A stretch of 64,000 nucleotides of DNA from Amoebophrya sp. A120 (GCA_905178155.1 CAJINV010000016.1:124001-188000), one strand, 5' to 3'; numbered from the stretch's first letter, positions 22,743 through 34,974 are shown. Made by a program: numbers and translations. Notes: generated from the sequence alone by a model not told the origin.

Positions 22743-25700
22743 TCACTTCTCCAGCACCGATTCCATTTTCGGCACGGCTGCAGGCACAAAGTCGAGCGCA
22801 GAACCCTTCTCGCCGTCAGCTTTGGGCGCAAGGTTGTTGCCTTTGTTTGCCGGCGCTGCAATCTCGTTGTACCCGAGGGATCGCTCGTTGGTCTGCGCGA
22901 TGAAGGTAGTTGACTGCGTTTTCATACTAGTATTACTGTCTGCTAGCGAATTTTGCTGCAGAAAAGAGGTCCCTGTCGCAGGCCCAGCAGTCCCTGGCAT
23001 CGCCTGGGGAGCCGGACATTCAAATTCCGGCATGTTCTCGGGCGAGGGTGCGGCGTCAAAGCTTGAGGTCAGAGCACTCATGGCTCTCATGAGCCGACCT
23101 TCCGTCTTCGTCGCCCCCATCGCACTGTCTTGGGGAGCAGGTGCGGCTTGCGATGACTTTTTACTGAGGTTCTCGATTTTGCTCTGGTTCCGGCTGAAGG
23201 CCATTCGATGTGATTCTGATTGAAGCGCGTCTCCTCCTTCATCCTTCAACTCGCATACCAAAGTCTGTAGGGTCTTCTGCGTTCGCAGAAGCGTTGCTTT
23301 CATCTGCGGCCTGATCACGTTAGCCAAATAATCGTCTGCGTTTGCTGGGTTCGAAAAAAGTTCGCTCCCAGCTGTTTGGGAATGCGAGTTGCCAAGCCCG
23401 TAGTCCCATTTTTTTCCACCAAAAACCCCCGCCCTAACATCAGTGATCCAGCTACTGATTTGGCTCACATCCAGCTTATGCTCGTCTTGCGTCCGTAGAG
23501 TGTTCGCGACCTCGTTCACGAAGTTCTGGCAGTTACGCCGTACCGCGTTATAGTTATTGGGTTGGAAGTTCTTCACCTCTCCGATTTTGAGTGCGAATTC
23601 ATTCACCTTCTCGAAAGTGTGTCGAGCCCTGTCACTTTTATCGTGAAACCCGCAATGGGTTCCGGCTCGGGATCCCGAAATCTACCGTGCCTCTCGTCAA
23701 TAGGATTTGGATTGGCAGATGGAGGACCGGGCAACTTCTTTTCTTTTAGGAATTCTGGAGTACCGAGGCGAAGCTGTTCCAACTTCCACTCTGCATAAGT
23801 CTTCTCCATTTCTTGGTACTTTAACTGCGCACGTAAATGCAGAGACGCGAATGCTCCTCCCGGTTCTTTACCTTCTGCTGCTGCTTTATCGGCTGCGTTA
23901 GTGATTTCTTTTTCCAGTTTCTGCATCTTCGCTTCCGCAACCACTTTTTCTTTCCAGGCAGTGCCAAGCTGTCCCAGCAGACCACCCACGCACACCTTGG
24001 ACCTGATCATCAGCTTCGTTTCGGTCATATCAAGAAGGTCGAACCTGCTTGCCAACTTGGTCCCTTCCAGAGTCAGTTTTTGCTTCAGAGTATTCATCAC
24101 ATTCGCATACCCGTTCTCGCTTGTGGTCCAAGTAATATTTTCGAATTCGTAGACTCCAATCCCACCAGCGTGATACTCAACTACGATAGTCTCCTCGTCC
24201 CTACCCGGCGGTTGGAAAGTCACGAAGTAATGATCGATTGTTTGATACCAGTATATCCACGTGAAGAAATGCGCACCCATGCCAACACAAGACTGATTTC
24301 AGTTCCTTTGCAATAAGAAGTCAGGCTTCGCGACAACAGCAATACGTCAAAAAAGTATTTTCATCACCGTTAGAAAAAAAGTAAAGTCCCGCATACTAAA
24401 TGAAGAGACAGAGACAGTGCAGCCTCAAGCGAGCCATGCGAGTCACCAGACACTGCATATATAATCTTCAAAAAAAACATACGAGCTGGAGCATGATATG
24501 CGATACCCCTCAGACGACCGTCTGCACCATGACCATCGTCCACCAATATATCGTGAGTTGCACACGACTTTATCTCCTTTCTTGTGCCATATCAACATCT
24601 TATTTGTTTTCGAATAGAGGTGGATGAACTGTTACTCACTATTTTCAAGGCAACATCTACAACTTGCAAATAATCACTTTTGCTGTGTCCAGTTGTCCAG
24701 GTACATCGATCTACGATGGCAGTGGGTGCCTCTAATCTACTTCGGAATCCATCGTAGCCGCGAAGCCGATTACACACCGACGAATGCGGATCGTGCTGGC
24801 AGCGGTGGAAAGGCTTTGTGCACTGTCGAGGGGTGCGACGTGGTGTTCAATGATTTCAGTCCGCATCTCCAATTCCCGCCTTATTGCGTTTTGTTCCTTA
24901 AGTAGCTTCTGTGCTACTGTTTTCTTGCCCGAGTTCGCTGCGCCAACAGCGAGCTCCTTAGCCTTGGTAGCCACCGCACTTCCAAATCCAACTGCGGCCC
25001 CTTTTAGTTGCGACATTAAATTTGAAGCTGCTGCTCCTGCATGATGTTGTTCACTTTGCAACAAAAACGACGTCGCAACAGGATCGGTCTCGCTTTCGTC
25101 CCCCAGTTTTCTGGCCGTATCGGGACGCTTTCGTTTAGCGGCAAACGAGCTGGAGGTCGTTGCCGGGCTGGTCGACACCGGGGAAGGAGTCGATGCTTCT
25201 TCTGCTACTTCTGGTACTGGACCACCCAAGGTTTCATCTGTTCCCCCGGCTGTGCCGCCGGAATACGCGCCGTTTTGTTGCGCGAAGGCACGAGGTTCCC
25301 GGATCGTGGCTTTCTGTGTAACCGGTTCGGCGGTCAGAGTCGGTGAAGAAGAAGATGCATCAGAAATTATATCCTCCCGAGCCGCTTCGGCTTCCTTGCT
25401 TTCAGCGATAAAGGAACTCTTCGTACCATCCGTCTGCTCGTACTCCACTTTGGGAGGTTCCTGCTTCCCTAGTACTTCTTGCGATTTTTCTCCAGATGAA
25501 CCACTACCGGCAGAAGAAGCTGCCCTGCGCTTCGATCCCCGCAAACGGTGCTTTTTGTTCTCAACACGCGGTGGACTTGTGAGAACAGCCTCCGCTGCAG
25601 CCGCCGCGTTGTTGGGAGACGACGACGGTGCGGGTTCGGAATCGGTGGCATAATTACCGTTGCTTTCCCCTCCCTCACTGGTGGAGAAAACGTGTCCCAA

Positions 25701-25937
25701 ATCGCGATCCCAGGCTCCCTTCCCGAACAGCCGATCCCACACCGCGATGGCGCGCAGCGGTCCTTCGCAGGCAAGGAGGCGGAGGAGCATGTTCGTCACT
25801 CGTGCCCGGTGGGGGGAGTAGTGCGAGGCAGTTTTCCTCTGCAGTGAAAAGCGGACAGTAGCTCGCAGCCTCATCGAGCTGGTGGATGCCGGGGAGGACG
25901 AGATTGATTGATGAGGAGCAGTGGTTGTCCTCGTCAT
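22743..25937 (-). CDS. P3: secreted family member, frame broken near the Asn-Cys-Gln motif
   Basis: Start ATG 25937 (MTRTTTAPHQ). The first exon runs uninterrupted to about 24740 and contains the hydrophobic leader, WDRLFGKGAWDRDLGH, HRLRGSKRR, a long acidic low-complexity part and a coiled coil ending IRIRRC. It lacks the intron that P1 and P2 have here. The second part (about 24280-22743) has TIDHYFVTFQPPG and, later, RRNCQNFVNEV, then an Ala/Pro/Ser-rich tail ending SALDFVPAAVPK. Between TGLDTLS and the next block the frame shifts by one base (about 23606-23626), just upstream of the Asn-Cys-Gln motif. This is either a real lesion, making P3 a pseudogene, or a sequence error. The intron at about 24290-24740 has unresolved borders. 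Confidence 0.7.
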
Positions 25938-28550
25938 GATTGGGTCTTGATTGATGGGGGAAAACAAATATTTCAAATCTATGTAGTTTAATCGAGTACA
26001 ATTTTCCTTTGTTTCGAGAGGGGATGACGAAAACACTCTGAGCTGAAAAAACAACGACAGTGCATGTAAGTGAAATAGTTATCGGTTGGTTGTGTCTGCG
26101 TGGTCTTTATCTCCTGTGACCACTACGGTGAAAATGAAAATTGGAAAAAACTGAAGATGCTCAACTAGGACTACAATCTCTTCATGCATGCTTCAAACGG
26201 ATACGGAAGCTGCTGTCCTAGAAGGAACGGGCTCAACAAAGCGAAATATCGCCAAAGTAGAAGATGCAATCTTCAAACTTCTATCTACAGATTCTCTACG
26301 CTCAAGATATTCCAACTGGCACACGCCTTCAGCGAGCCCTACGAAAAGAAAGCCACCGACTCCATCGCAACGCAACAACTCAACCGAGGACTTGTTCAAA
26401 CGTAACTAATACGTAGTTTGAGAAATAAGCAACGATAGTACGTCGACATGAATTATCAGTGACACACACACGACATCAACCGACTTCTACGAGATGAAGA
26501 ACCGAGCAGATGTCAATAAGCTCATTCCGAAGTACAAGTAGAGAATTTAGAAAAAACCGAGGAGAAGATAAAGGTTTAGGAGATTAATGTTGCGGACGGA
26601 AAGATGAACCGATGCAGCTGCTACAACGACGTCACCGAGAGCGAAAGCGAAAGTCAACGAATTCGAGAAGAATCAAAAATAAAGCATCTTCTCGCACTTC
26701 AAACATTCGCGCTTGCTGAGCGCGCGTTCTTTCCCGCTTGGTGCTGCTGGAGGTACTGTTGCACTTTGATGAAAAAAACTACACACATCAATACCGCATC
26801 ATTCTCTCAGTGGCGCCCTCCAAGTATTTTTCTTGTGACGTTTTGCGTATGCGTGAAGCGGTAACTGTAGCCTTGTTTTTAATGTAGCAGGTGATACAGA
26901 CAGAGTGAAAATGCAGTATCTAAGTGTAAACAAAATTAAAAATAAAAGCAATCAAGTCAATTATCGATCGTCAATTATGGTGCAAATTAAAAATGCATGG
27001 TAAAAACACGCCTGGCAATACCACACAACAAAGTCATTAGAAGATTCAGTTAGTTTTACATGATGAAATATGAATGCTACAAATAGGAACCAAATACCGA
27101 AAGCAATGAAATTAATTGGAAATGAAAATGAATAGAAAACAGTGGTAATAATGTAAGCATGAAAAATAACAAACCATGATAAACTTAAACATAAGGTACA
27201 ATTCGCAAAAATAGACACTAAACGTTGAATACAATTGAGCAGAAGTTTTACTTTTATCCCTTCGCTGGACCAGGACCAGCGACTCTTAACGACAAAATCA
27301 CCACAATGTCGCGCGGTCGTGGCCGTACGAGCCATCTACTTTGACCTGATATCTTTGCCAACATGTGCATTCGGAGTCGGCCACAAGGACCGAATCCGAT
27401 TCCGATCCATGCATCCATGTTCAACATGCATCAAGCGGTGACAAAGGGTGGACAAAGAAAATTGTGTACACAAAATCTAGTTCTAGTCGGATGATGAATA
27501 AAACAAAATTTCAACAAAACGCCCATAGCAAAAATCACAGCTAAAAAGCTGGAACGCCGTGCGAAGAACCTTCCTCCCCGTGGAGAGAGACCGAGTCTTC
27601 CTCGTCTTCGACGGAGCGCGACAAGTGTGCGCTGCGGTGCTGACCATGATGGTACCTAGGAGCAGCCGCTCTTCTTGGTTCACCGGAAAAGTCATCGTGC
27701 CGCCCCCTCGTCGCCATGCCACGATGGTACTGATGCAGGTCGTGGTCGTGCGACGACCCGTGCGCATGGTAGTAGTCAGCCGATTATGAAACTGAAAAAG
27801 AAGCCTCATCTACTCGACAGTACTACAGGCAGCTTGCGGAAATTCTTGACTGGAAGGTGATCAAGATGCACAAAATGAAGTCCTTTCGTGCCGAGCCAAT
27901 GAATAAGTAAATTTGAATACGAGCTTGATCATGATGTTGCTGAATCTTCGCACGAAGTGAAGATGCACAAATGAAGTTGTTGCATTGCATGCAACGAGAG
28001 TCGGCCGCGGCCGGGCTCGGCGGAGCTATAAGTGAAACGATATCAGATTTCTCGTATCTCTTTTCTCTCATCAAGTAGTAAGTCTTGCTGGAAAACGGCC
28101 GCTTTTCAGTCCCGTATCTTGTTTGTCCGGTGATTCTGCACGGTCCGACCGCTTCGATGGTTGTTCCGCTCGTTGTGGTGAAGCAACTCCGTGAAGCCCG
28201 TTGTCGCCGCCGCAGTGTGGGAATGCTGGTGCATGTTCCTGGTTTCCGGGATGGGGATGAAAAATTGCTGTCACGCTGGCTTGTGCTGACGGAGGACCGA
28301 ACGACTTCATCTTCATCAACTTGTTCGGGCGGTACAAATATAACCATGTCTACTATGTATTCATACCACCTTTGGTGCATACTTACCCGTCTTCAATGGC
28401 TGCAATGGGCCTCCTTACATCAAACCCAGAGTCTAGTGTAACGACATGCATCCGTTACGGAAAAATTGTGAACGCCGACTCTTTTTTTACTCGAGATAGA
28501 AAATTGTAGTGTCCACTTGTGGACACGGATCGAGTTGTGCAGTGCATTTA
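25938..28550. other. P3-P4 spacer with possible P4 3' exons
   Basis: 25938-26665 duplicates the P2 5' flank. The AT-rich stretch at about 26880-27230 shows nothing. At 27543-27780 and 28071-28380 the minus strand stays open and is rich in His, Arg and Ser codons like the P4 tail; a strong donor CGG|GTAAGTATG lies at about 28389. These could be downstream exons of P4, but I cannot settle frames or borders. Confidence 0.4.
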
Positions 28551-28671
28551 CATGCAAATGCATCGTTTTCGAGCTGCACCCCCTATACAAACCATGAATT
28601 CCACCCCGAGATGAAGATGAAAGCCCGGAGCTAGTAGCAGCAGCAGGACGGCCGAGCGCGCACGAGTTCTT

Positions 28672-31053
28672 TTAGATACTTGCAACACGTCGATTTTCCA
28701 AAAAGGAAAAAGAAGCGGCAGAGCTTTTACGTCGCCCCTGCCGGTTGCCTTTTGGTGGTCGTGAATGATAACCGCGCTCCGATTGATGGAAAGCAGCTGA
28801 ACCAGGTTGATTTCTTCGCGTTCTTCGTCGCGTGTGCTCCTGCTGCTTCTGCGCGAGGCTTGCGCGCTGTCGCTGTCGTCCTCGTAAATTTCCAGCGCCG
28901 TCGTGCTTTGGACGATAGTCCGCTTGAGTACCCGGAGGTCCCCGTGCGTTTCTTGGCGACAAGCCACTTTTCGAAGCAGGTGCGAGGAATGCAGAAGCAT
29001 CCTCGTCGTGTTCTTGCTCCTGTCCGGGTCCACCTGGACCTGCTGCGTCTTCATCCAGCGAAGTAGCTGACAGATCTGGATTTAGATGTTGATTGCGGCT
29101 GTTGTAGTTGTTGATGCCCCTGCTGCTTCCCGCTCCGTACGCGTAAGATCCAGCAGGGACGCCGCCCTCACCTGCTCCACCGTGGTGGTTCCTTCTTGCC
29201 GTGTTGCGATGGGCGCCAGGTCCTCCACCTCGCTTCGTTCCCCGGCCCCTTCGCTTCGCTGGTACGCGGTTCTGCGCAAGAAAGGCACTAGAAGAAGAGG
29301 AGGGTTTTTTCCTGCGATGCTGATGTTGATGAGCTCCTGCTTTTCTTGACAATTTTTGCTGGTGTCCATGATAATTTTCTTGATAATTGGGATCATTCAC
29401 ATTCTCTGGCTCAGCCATTTCTTTCCTTGTAGCGCCGAAGACATTGGCATTGCCCGAGGTTTGCTGTTGTTCCCCATCATCGCCAGCAACATCGCCGTTT
29501 TCCAGCTGTTTCCGGCCTCCTCGTCTCCGCGCTGCCATGTTGTTTTCCACGAAAGCGGCTGCCTCATCGGAAGTGCCCGACATGTTGGTCCCCTGCTGTT
29601 CGCGTTCGCCAGCTGAGGTGTCCAGAAACTCGTCATTTTTCTTTCGCGAGGACGCCACTCTTTGCTCCGCTTCCGTGAAGTTCGTGCTAGAAGAGTCTGC
29701 TGGGGGAGCAACAGGAATTCCATCCTCGTAACGCATGGAGGAATCTTCTCTCGTCGACGGGAAAGCAGATGGAGGTGGAGAGGGTGTATTTTCAGAAATG
29801 ACAGATGTCGGCCCATCGCTTGACTCTTTTTGAAGCACACTGGTCGTGTAGTTCTTGACGGGTCTCTTATTGTTGTGCCTCGTCGTCTTGTGGGATCGTT
29901 CTGCGTGCTCCTTCCTTGTGCCGGAGTGAGACGAGGTACTCGGCGCTGTCTTGCGTTTTTCGACATCATCTACTTCCAGTTGTCTTGCACGGCTTAGTTT
30001 ATTACCGTCCGTGCTCTCACCATCACCTGCGCCTACGAGTCCGTCCGAGGCTCGATTCTTTCCCTGCGTAAACGTAGCAGGGCGCGAGGACGCGATGTGC
30101 GGTCCCCGCTCACCAGCGCGCTCCATGGGCACCGAGGAGGTCGATGCATCAGAAGTTGCAAGACCATCCTCCACTGTCTGTTCACGATCTTGTTTTTGGA
30201 GGGCGGCGGCGGCTACAACGGGTTCGCTGTTCATCAGCGCCTTGTAGTTTCTTGTTGTGTCGGAGTCAAGATTTATTTCTTCCCCGCGTGCGACCTCCAT
30301 AGGCGCCGCCGGGGTACTACTAGTCGATTCAGAGATTGGCCGCGGCCTGCCCTCCGAAATTCCGCTTTCTCGTGGTCCCGCGTCGGGACTTGCCGCTCCC
30401 AGCCTGCTGCCACTGCTCTCGTTCTGCTCTCCGGCTCCCGTGGTCACAGACCCGGGGACAGTGCCAGCACTTCTTCTACTCTCTGTTTTTCCTTGCGTGA
30501 AAGTGCTAGGACGAGCAGCCGCGACCTTGACTTGCACCTCGTGAAGATGCGCAGCCGGCTCGCTGGTAGTTGCAGATGTCGTTACTGAAGATGCGCCGTC
30601 AGAAAAATCTTGCTCATGCGACTCCTTTCCATTTTCTAGGAAGGAGGTCGTGGCTGAGTCTTTTCCTCTTGCATGCTGGTCTTCAGCTTGATTTGTTCCT
30701 GTTCGTGTTCCCGCTTGTAGTCGACGTTGTTCCTCCGCAGCTTGTTCTTGGGCCAAACGGTGCTTCCGCCTGGACCCCCGCAACCGATACCGCTTAGGGG
30801 GCTCCTCAACCGACGGCGGGGAGGCTGTGAGATCTCCTGCTCCTGTTGAGGAGGAAGCGGAGGTTGACGATGGCGAAGATCCCGACTCGGCTTGGTTCGC
30901 GGAGTAGAACATTTGCCCCAGCTGATCCCAGACTCCTTTCCCAAACGACCCGTCCCAAAACGCAAAGGCTTGCAGAGGACCTTGCTCGCAAACTAGGAGA
31001 GTGAGGAGTAGCAGTTTCGCAAAAGAAGCGGTAGGTCGGAATCTTGTCAACAT
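28672..31053 (-). CDS. P4: secreted low-complexity family member without a visible catalytic domain
   Basis: One long open exon. I chose the Met at 31053 rather than the in-frame Met at 31146, because it places a classic signal peptide at the N-terminus (LLLLTLLVCEQGPLQAFA). FWDGSFGKGVWDQLGQ and KRYRLRGSRRK follow, matching the P1-P3 motifs in order and spacing. The rest, about 700 residues, is low-complexity Ser, Glu, Gly, Arg and His. A GTATCT donor after CGTGTTGCAA near 28677 suggests the gene continues in further exons. The His/Asn-Cys-Gln domain of the paralogs is not found here. No introner is present in the exon. Function unknown; likely exported or secreted. Confidence 0.7.
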   Translation of the reverse strand: MLTRFRPTASFAKLLLLTLLVCEQGPLQAFAFWDGSFGKGVWDQLGQMFYSANQAESGSSPSSTSASSSTGAGDLTASPPSVEEPPKRYRLRGSRRKHRLAQEQAAEEQRRLQAGTRTGTNQAEDQHARGKDSATTSFLENGKESHEQDFSDGASSVTTSATTSEPAAHLHEVQVKVAAARPSTFTQGKTESRRSAGTVPGSVTTGAGEQNESSGSRLGAASPDAGPRESGISEGRPRPISESTSSTPAAPMEVARGEEINLDSDTTRNYKALMNSEPVVAAAALQKQDREQTVEDGLATSDASTSSVPMERAGERGPHIASSRPATFTQGKNRASDGLVGAGDGESTDGNKLSRARQLEVDDVEKRKTAPSTSSHSGTRKEHAERSHKTTRHNNKRPVKNYTTSVLQKESSDGPTSVISENTPSPPPSAFPSTREDSSMRYEDGIPVAPPADSSSTNFTEAEQRVASSRKKNDEFLDTSAGEREQQGTNMSGTSDEAAAFVENNMAARRRGGRKQLENGDVAGDDGEQQQTSGNANVFGATRKEMAEPENVNDPNYQENYHGHQQKLSRKAGAHQHQHRRKKPSSSSSAFLAQNRVPAKRRGRGTKRGGGPGAHRNTARRNHHGGAGEGGVPAGSYAYGAGSSRGINNYNSRNQHLNPDLSATSLDEDAAGPGGPGQEQEHDEDASAFLAPASKSGLSPRNARGPPGTQADYRPKHDGAGNLRGRQRQRASLAQKQQEHTRRRTRRNQPGSAAFHQSERGYHSRPPKGNRQGRRKSSAASFSFLENRRVASI

Positions 31054-32570
31054 CTTCCTCGCCCTCGGTGTTGGTGAAGTTCTTGGGGACCACCCAGAGG
31101 CAGTCTCTTGTTCGCCGCGAGGATTGTTTCGCAACCTTGTCAACATCGTAGCTGCGAATGAAGATGAAAGCGGTGATTTGATAATTACAATGCGCTCGGC
31201 GTAGCACTGCGTGCAGGTCCCTCCTCTGACCCGAAGAAATGCACTCGTGCACGCAATTCAAGTGGGAAATAAAGAAAAATTGTTCATTTGATTCTACTTT
31301 GGGTTTGAAAAGTCAAAAGCTTAGAGGTGAATAATGGATTTGGGCAAAAAATAGAGATCGTCCTTATCGCCGATGGACACTGTGGAGTTGGTAGTGGTGA
31401 GTTTACAACTACATGCTCGACTCGTTTCTTGTTCTCAAGAGAAGATGAAAATGAGCTCTTACGAGAAAAAGCAAACATGATATCATCTTGCAGCACGAAC
31501 CACCGACAGCAACCGGGACACGGCGATTTTTTTCAAAAACGATGTTGATAAAGCTGCTGGGCAGCCATATCAACGTACGGCACCGAGAAGTAGAGTCCAC
31601 TGCTCCACCGAGATGCGGATGCAGGAAGGGCAACGCAAAAAACCGAAGAACTCTGAAGTTCAAAGATTTCTCTCAACCGATTCAAATGTTGTGATAGATG
31701 ACGTAGAGTACGAAAAAATAAACTCACACGGTTTAGCATTTGGTGTTCGAAGCACCACTTAATGCACGACTGGAACCGAAATTATTATTCGCCATCCATG
31801 GGGCTATCATGTGGAGATGTACTTTTGCACGACCAAGACCGAGAGCAGAAGGGCCGAATTACCGTCCTTTCTGATGAGCCGTAATCATCAAGAACTACTA
31901 CCTAGAACCAGCAAGAAACAAAACAGAAAAAACGCCGCGGAAGTCCAGACCTGCCTCCTCTGTATACGGAGTGAGCCTGAGCGTTGAGCTTCCCCCGTAG
32001 CCGTGCCGATAAGTAAGTAGTGTATGAGAGAATTAGTCGAGGTTGATATTGAGATTGTTTGACACACTTTCCGGAAAACTAAAACTTTGATGATATGAAA
32101 ACGATTCAAACTACATACATGAAAAGCATAATAGAAACTCGAGAAAGCAGATAAGTACTTGCAGTGCTTACTCCCAGCAAAGCGTGTAGTGCATCATCTT
32201 CTTCCCTACCTATCATGTGGCCGGTGCATAAGTACAGGCAACGAGAACCACATCCAGTAGTCGCGTATTAATGTTGTCTTCCGCTGGCTTCGCTTCAATA
32301 GAGAGACGAGACAATAAAATTTGATGCGTACATGATCATGTAAAAGTAAATATGTAATAAGTGTGCTGTAGAACAATTGAAACGAAATAAAAGCAAGCTG
32401 ACTTCTTGTGGTCGTGCTGGAAACTACATCTACAAATGTTCTAGCTTAAAGCTATACGGAGCCGTGCTTTTGTTCCATCTCCCTTCACGACCACGAGAAA
32501 GTAAATCAATACCACTGCGTAACAAAGTTTGTCCTCGTGCAGTTCCTTTCGCTTTCCCCTGAAGATCTCC
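31054..32570. other. Intergenic, no gene seen
   Basis: Upstream of P4 and downstream of the next gene. AT-rich in parts, only short open frames on both strands, no introner-type repeats and no recognised regulatory element. Confidence 0.5.
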
Positions 32571-33976
32571 TCAGGCTGGCGGTCCTCCAAACGAAATCAG
32601 TTGTTGATCCATCGACCCGAGTTCTTGCCGTGCTTTCTCGACGACACTGTTACGAACGTCAGAAACGGGCATCGTTGAGTAGACCGGCGTGGAGTGCGGT
32701 CCAGCGGTGGCGGGCATTTGCGATGCGTAGTCGGTTGGGATGTTGTGCTTTCGGTCTTTCATCATGTTTTCCGCGAACTTTTCGAAACCGGCGTCGTACA
32801 GCAGTGGCTCTCCGTGACTGTCCAGTTGCAGGGCGTAATTGGGTACGGATTTCATCGGGTTCGGGTCGGACGGAATGGATTCGGAGCCAATTTGGAAAGA
32901 ACTGCCCATCGCGCTCCCGGTGCTCGAGAAAAAGTTGTGCAAGTACGTGTTTCCGAAATGCACCGTCGATTGCTTCTTCTTCAACGTCGGACCCGCGGCT
33001 CCGGTTTCGTCGCTGTCCCCTGCATATCCTGTGCAAAAGTATCGCACTCGTATATTAAATGCAAATCTTGCATTACAAATCTTGTTCCCAAGGCAAATCT
33101 GCATTACAAATTTTATTTCTCACGCTCCTGAGGAAATTTGTAATGCATTTATATATACGAGTGCGATGCCTTTGCAATTCATACAGCAGCTACGGAAAAA
33201 TTCGCCGTTGAACCCGCGATCATCGTCGTTTTGTTCGCTTTCGAGCTTTATGAAGTGCAAAAATGTCTGGGTCTGGAAGGTTGGAACTTGTGATGCTAAC
33301 TTTGGACTCTAAAAAAATCTGTATTGCATGACCAGCAAGAGGAGTCTAGTTTGTGCTACGCTGGGAGGGCATTTGTCATGCTTAGTAGGCATCAGGAGGC
33401 CTTCTAAAGATCTGTGATGCTAGGTCGTGCATTACAGACATCCTGTTCCTGGGTCATGCAAAATATGCATGACAAACCCGGCAACATTCCAGACCCAGAC
33501 ATTTTTACATTTGATAAGCTTTTTGTCCCACCTCCTGCGGATTGTTGACCACTCTTCGGGGTGGACACTGAAGTCGTTGCCGGCGTCGCGAGCAACTGTC
33601 GTTTCGGTTCGAGCTTTTGCAGCATGTAGGCGAACGCGATGATGAGCAGCAAAATCGTGGTGGTGCAGAAGAGAATCGTTAAAGACAGATTCGTCGTGCA
33701 CTCGCATTTCCTCGCTGATTCGGCTTTGGTGCCGACAGAGTGTGAGTGCTCGAGGAAGCTGTTGGACGACGAGGCTTTGGGCAAATTGGAACTCACGTAG
33801 TAGAGGAAATCGGAAGCGGCGGAGGTGGTGGCGGTGATGGAGGAAGCAGCTGCTATGACACCCGTGGTTTCAGCAGCTGCGTCGCTGCTGCTCGTCCATC
33901 CGCCCCAAGAAGAGGAACTCGAGGATGCTTGTGGGGAGCTGACGTCGCCGCCGCTACCCAGAATCAGCTCAAGCAT
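32571..33976 (-). CDS. Single-pass membrane protein, 322 residues
   Basis: Not a family I recognise. Exons 33517-33976, 33184-33248 and 32571-33024 join in frame after removing two introners and one repeat copy each (969 nt in total). The first ~95 residues are Ser/Ala/Thr-rich, followed by a membrane helix (LSLTILFCTTTILLLIIAFAY) and a basic stop LEPKRQ. A cytosolic or lumenal part with FGNTYLHNFFSS and STPVYSTMPVSDV follows. Helix, LEPKR stop and the PVYSTMPVS block recur in the gene at 1-5437, so these are paralogs; this one ends soon after the block (FGGPPA, stop). Start ATG 33976 gives the longest frame; there is no upstream check. Confidence 0.75.
33025..33183. mobile_element. Introner, family C (159 bp)
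   Basis: Ends TATCCTGTGCAAAAGTATCG and GCGATGCCTTTGCAATTCATA. Flanks CTGCA and CAGCA differ at one base. Removal gives STANFSVAAGDSDETG in frame. Confidence 0.9.
33249..33516. mobile_element. Introner, family A (268 bp)
   Basis: Family A ends at both sides, exact AGCTT repeats. Removal joins GGGTKS to SKANKTTM in frame. The inner sequence closely resembles the copy at 1032-1293 in the opposite orientation. Confidence 0.93.
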
Positions 33977-34974
33977 GGCGGTCCGTGTGTAAGTAGAAGT
34001 CCTCCTGGTGTGCAGTTAGTACTACTTCTATACTAGAGCGCTGCTTTGGTTTTTGAATCAAGTCTGGGGATGAACAGAAGTGAAGTCAAGTTGTAGTTCG
34101 CGCGGGCATGATAATGAAGATTTTTCATGTTTTTTCGGTCGTACGGAAGTATTTTTTTCGGTCGTAGGGCGCAAAGATTGATATCTTAGCCTGTGCAGAA
34201 GTAAAAGTAAAGCATTGAAAAACTACGCTAGCAAATAATTTGCACTAAAGATCCAGACGAGCCTATCCCTATCAGTGCAGCCGCGACGATACTTGCATGC
34301 AGAACAGGGGTGCGAAAGATTACCGAGGATTTCAAATCAAGTTCAAGACCACGCTATGAGTTGTCGTGTGGTCAACAAACCGAACAAAGTTCTTTTCATT
34401 TGAGTTCTATTTGAGCAGACCGACATCAGTAGGCAGCTGTTCCACATTGACCGACAAGTTAGCAGACGAAGCAAGGACTAGGAGAAGCTAGTACGGCAAG
34501 AATACGATGACCAAATTCTTCGCGGACGAGCTGACGGTGACCGAAAGGTCCTCCGCGAGGACGTGGACATAAAACCGAACTTTTCATCAGTATTGAAAAC
34601 GAACAAAACAATGGGCCTCGCAGGTCGTGCTGAAGAAGAGGCAAAATATCACTTGAAAAGCGAAAAATACACCGACCTTTCAGCAGAATAGCTGAGAGTG
34701 GTTGTTGATGAAAAGCGCTAACATTTTTTCACTTTCATGATCGTGTTGAATGATATATGCAATTCGAGCAAAACCAAAAAAAGAAAATGGGTGTCTTTCT
34801 GCTCTTGTCAACAACAACACATCTTCATGGCTGTGCGCATATGTCGTTCATCGTTTCATTATTGGCTGCTACGTGTCGTTTTGACCTCGATTTTTTGCGA
34901 AGATTTGCCGTATCAGTATCGTAATTCTCAATTGCCAGCATCCAACACCTTTCAACATTCACGTTGAGTATCTA
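33977..34974. other. Intergenic, no gene seen
   Basis: AT-rich spacer with only short, unsupported open frames on either strand. No introner-type repeat. Confidence 0.5.
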
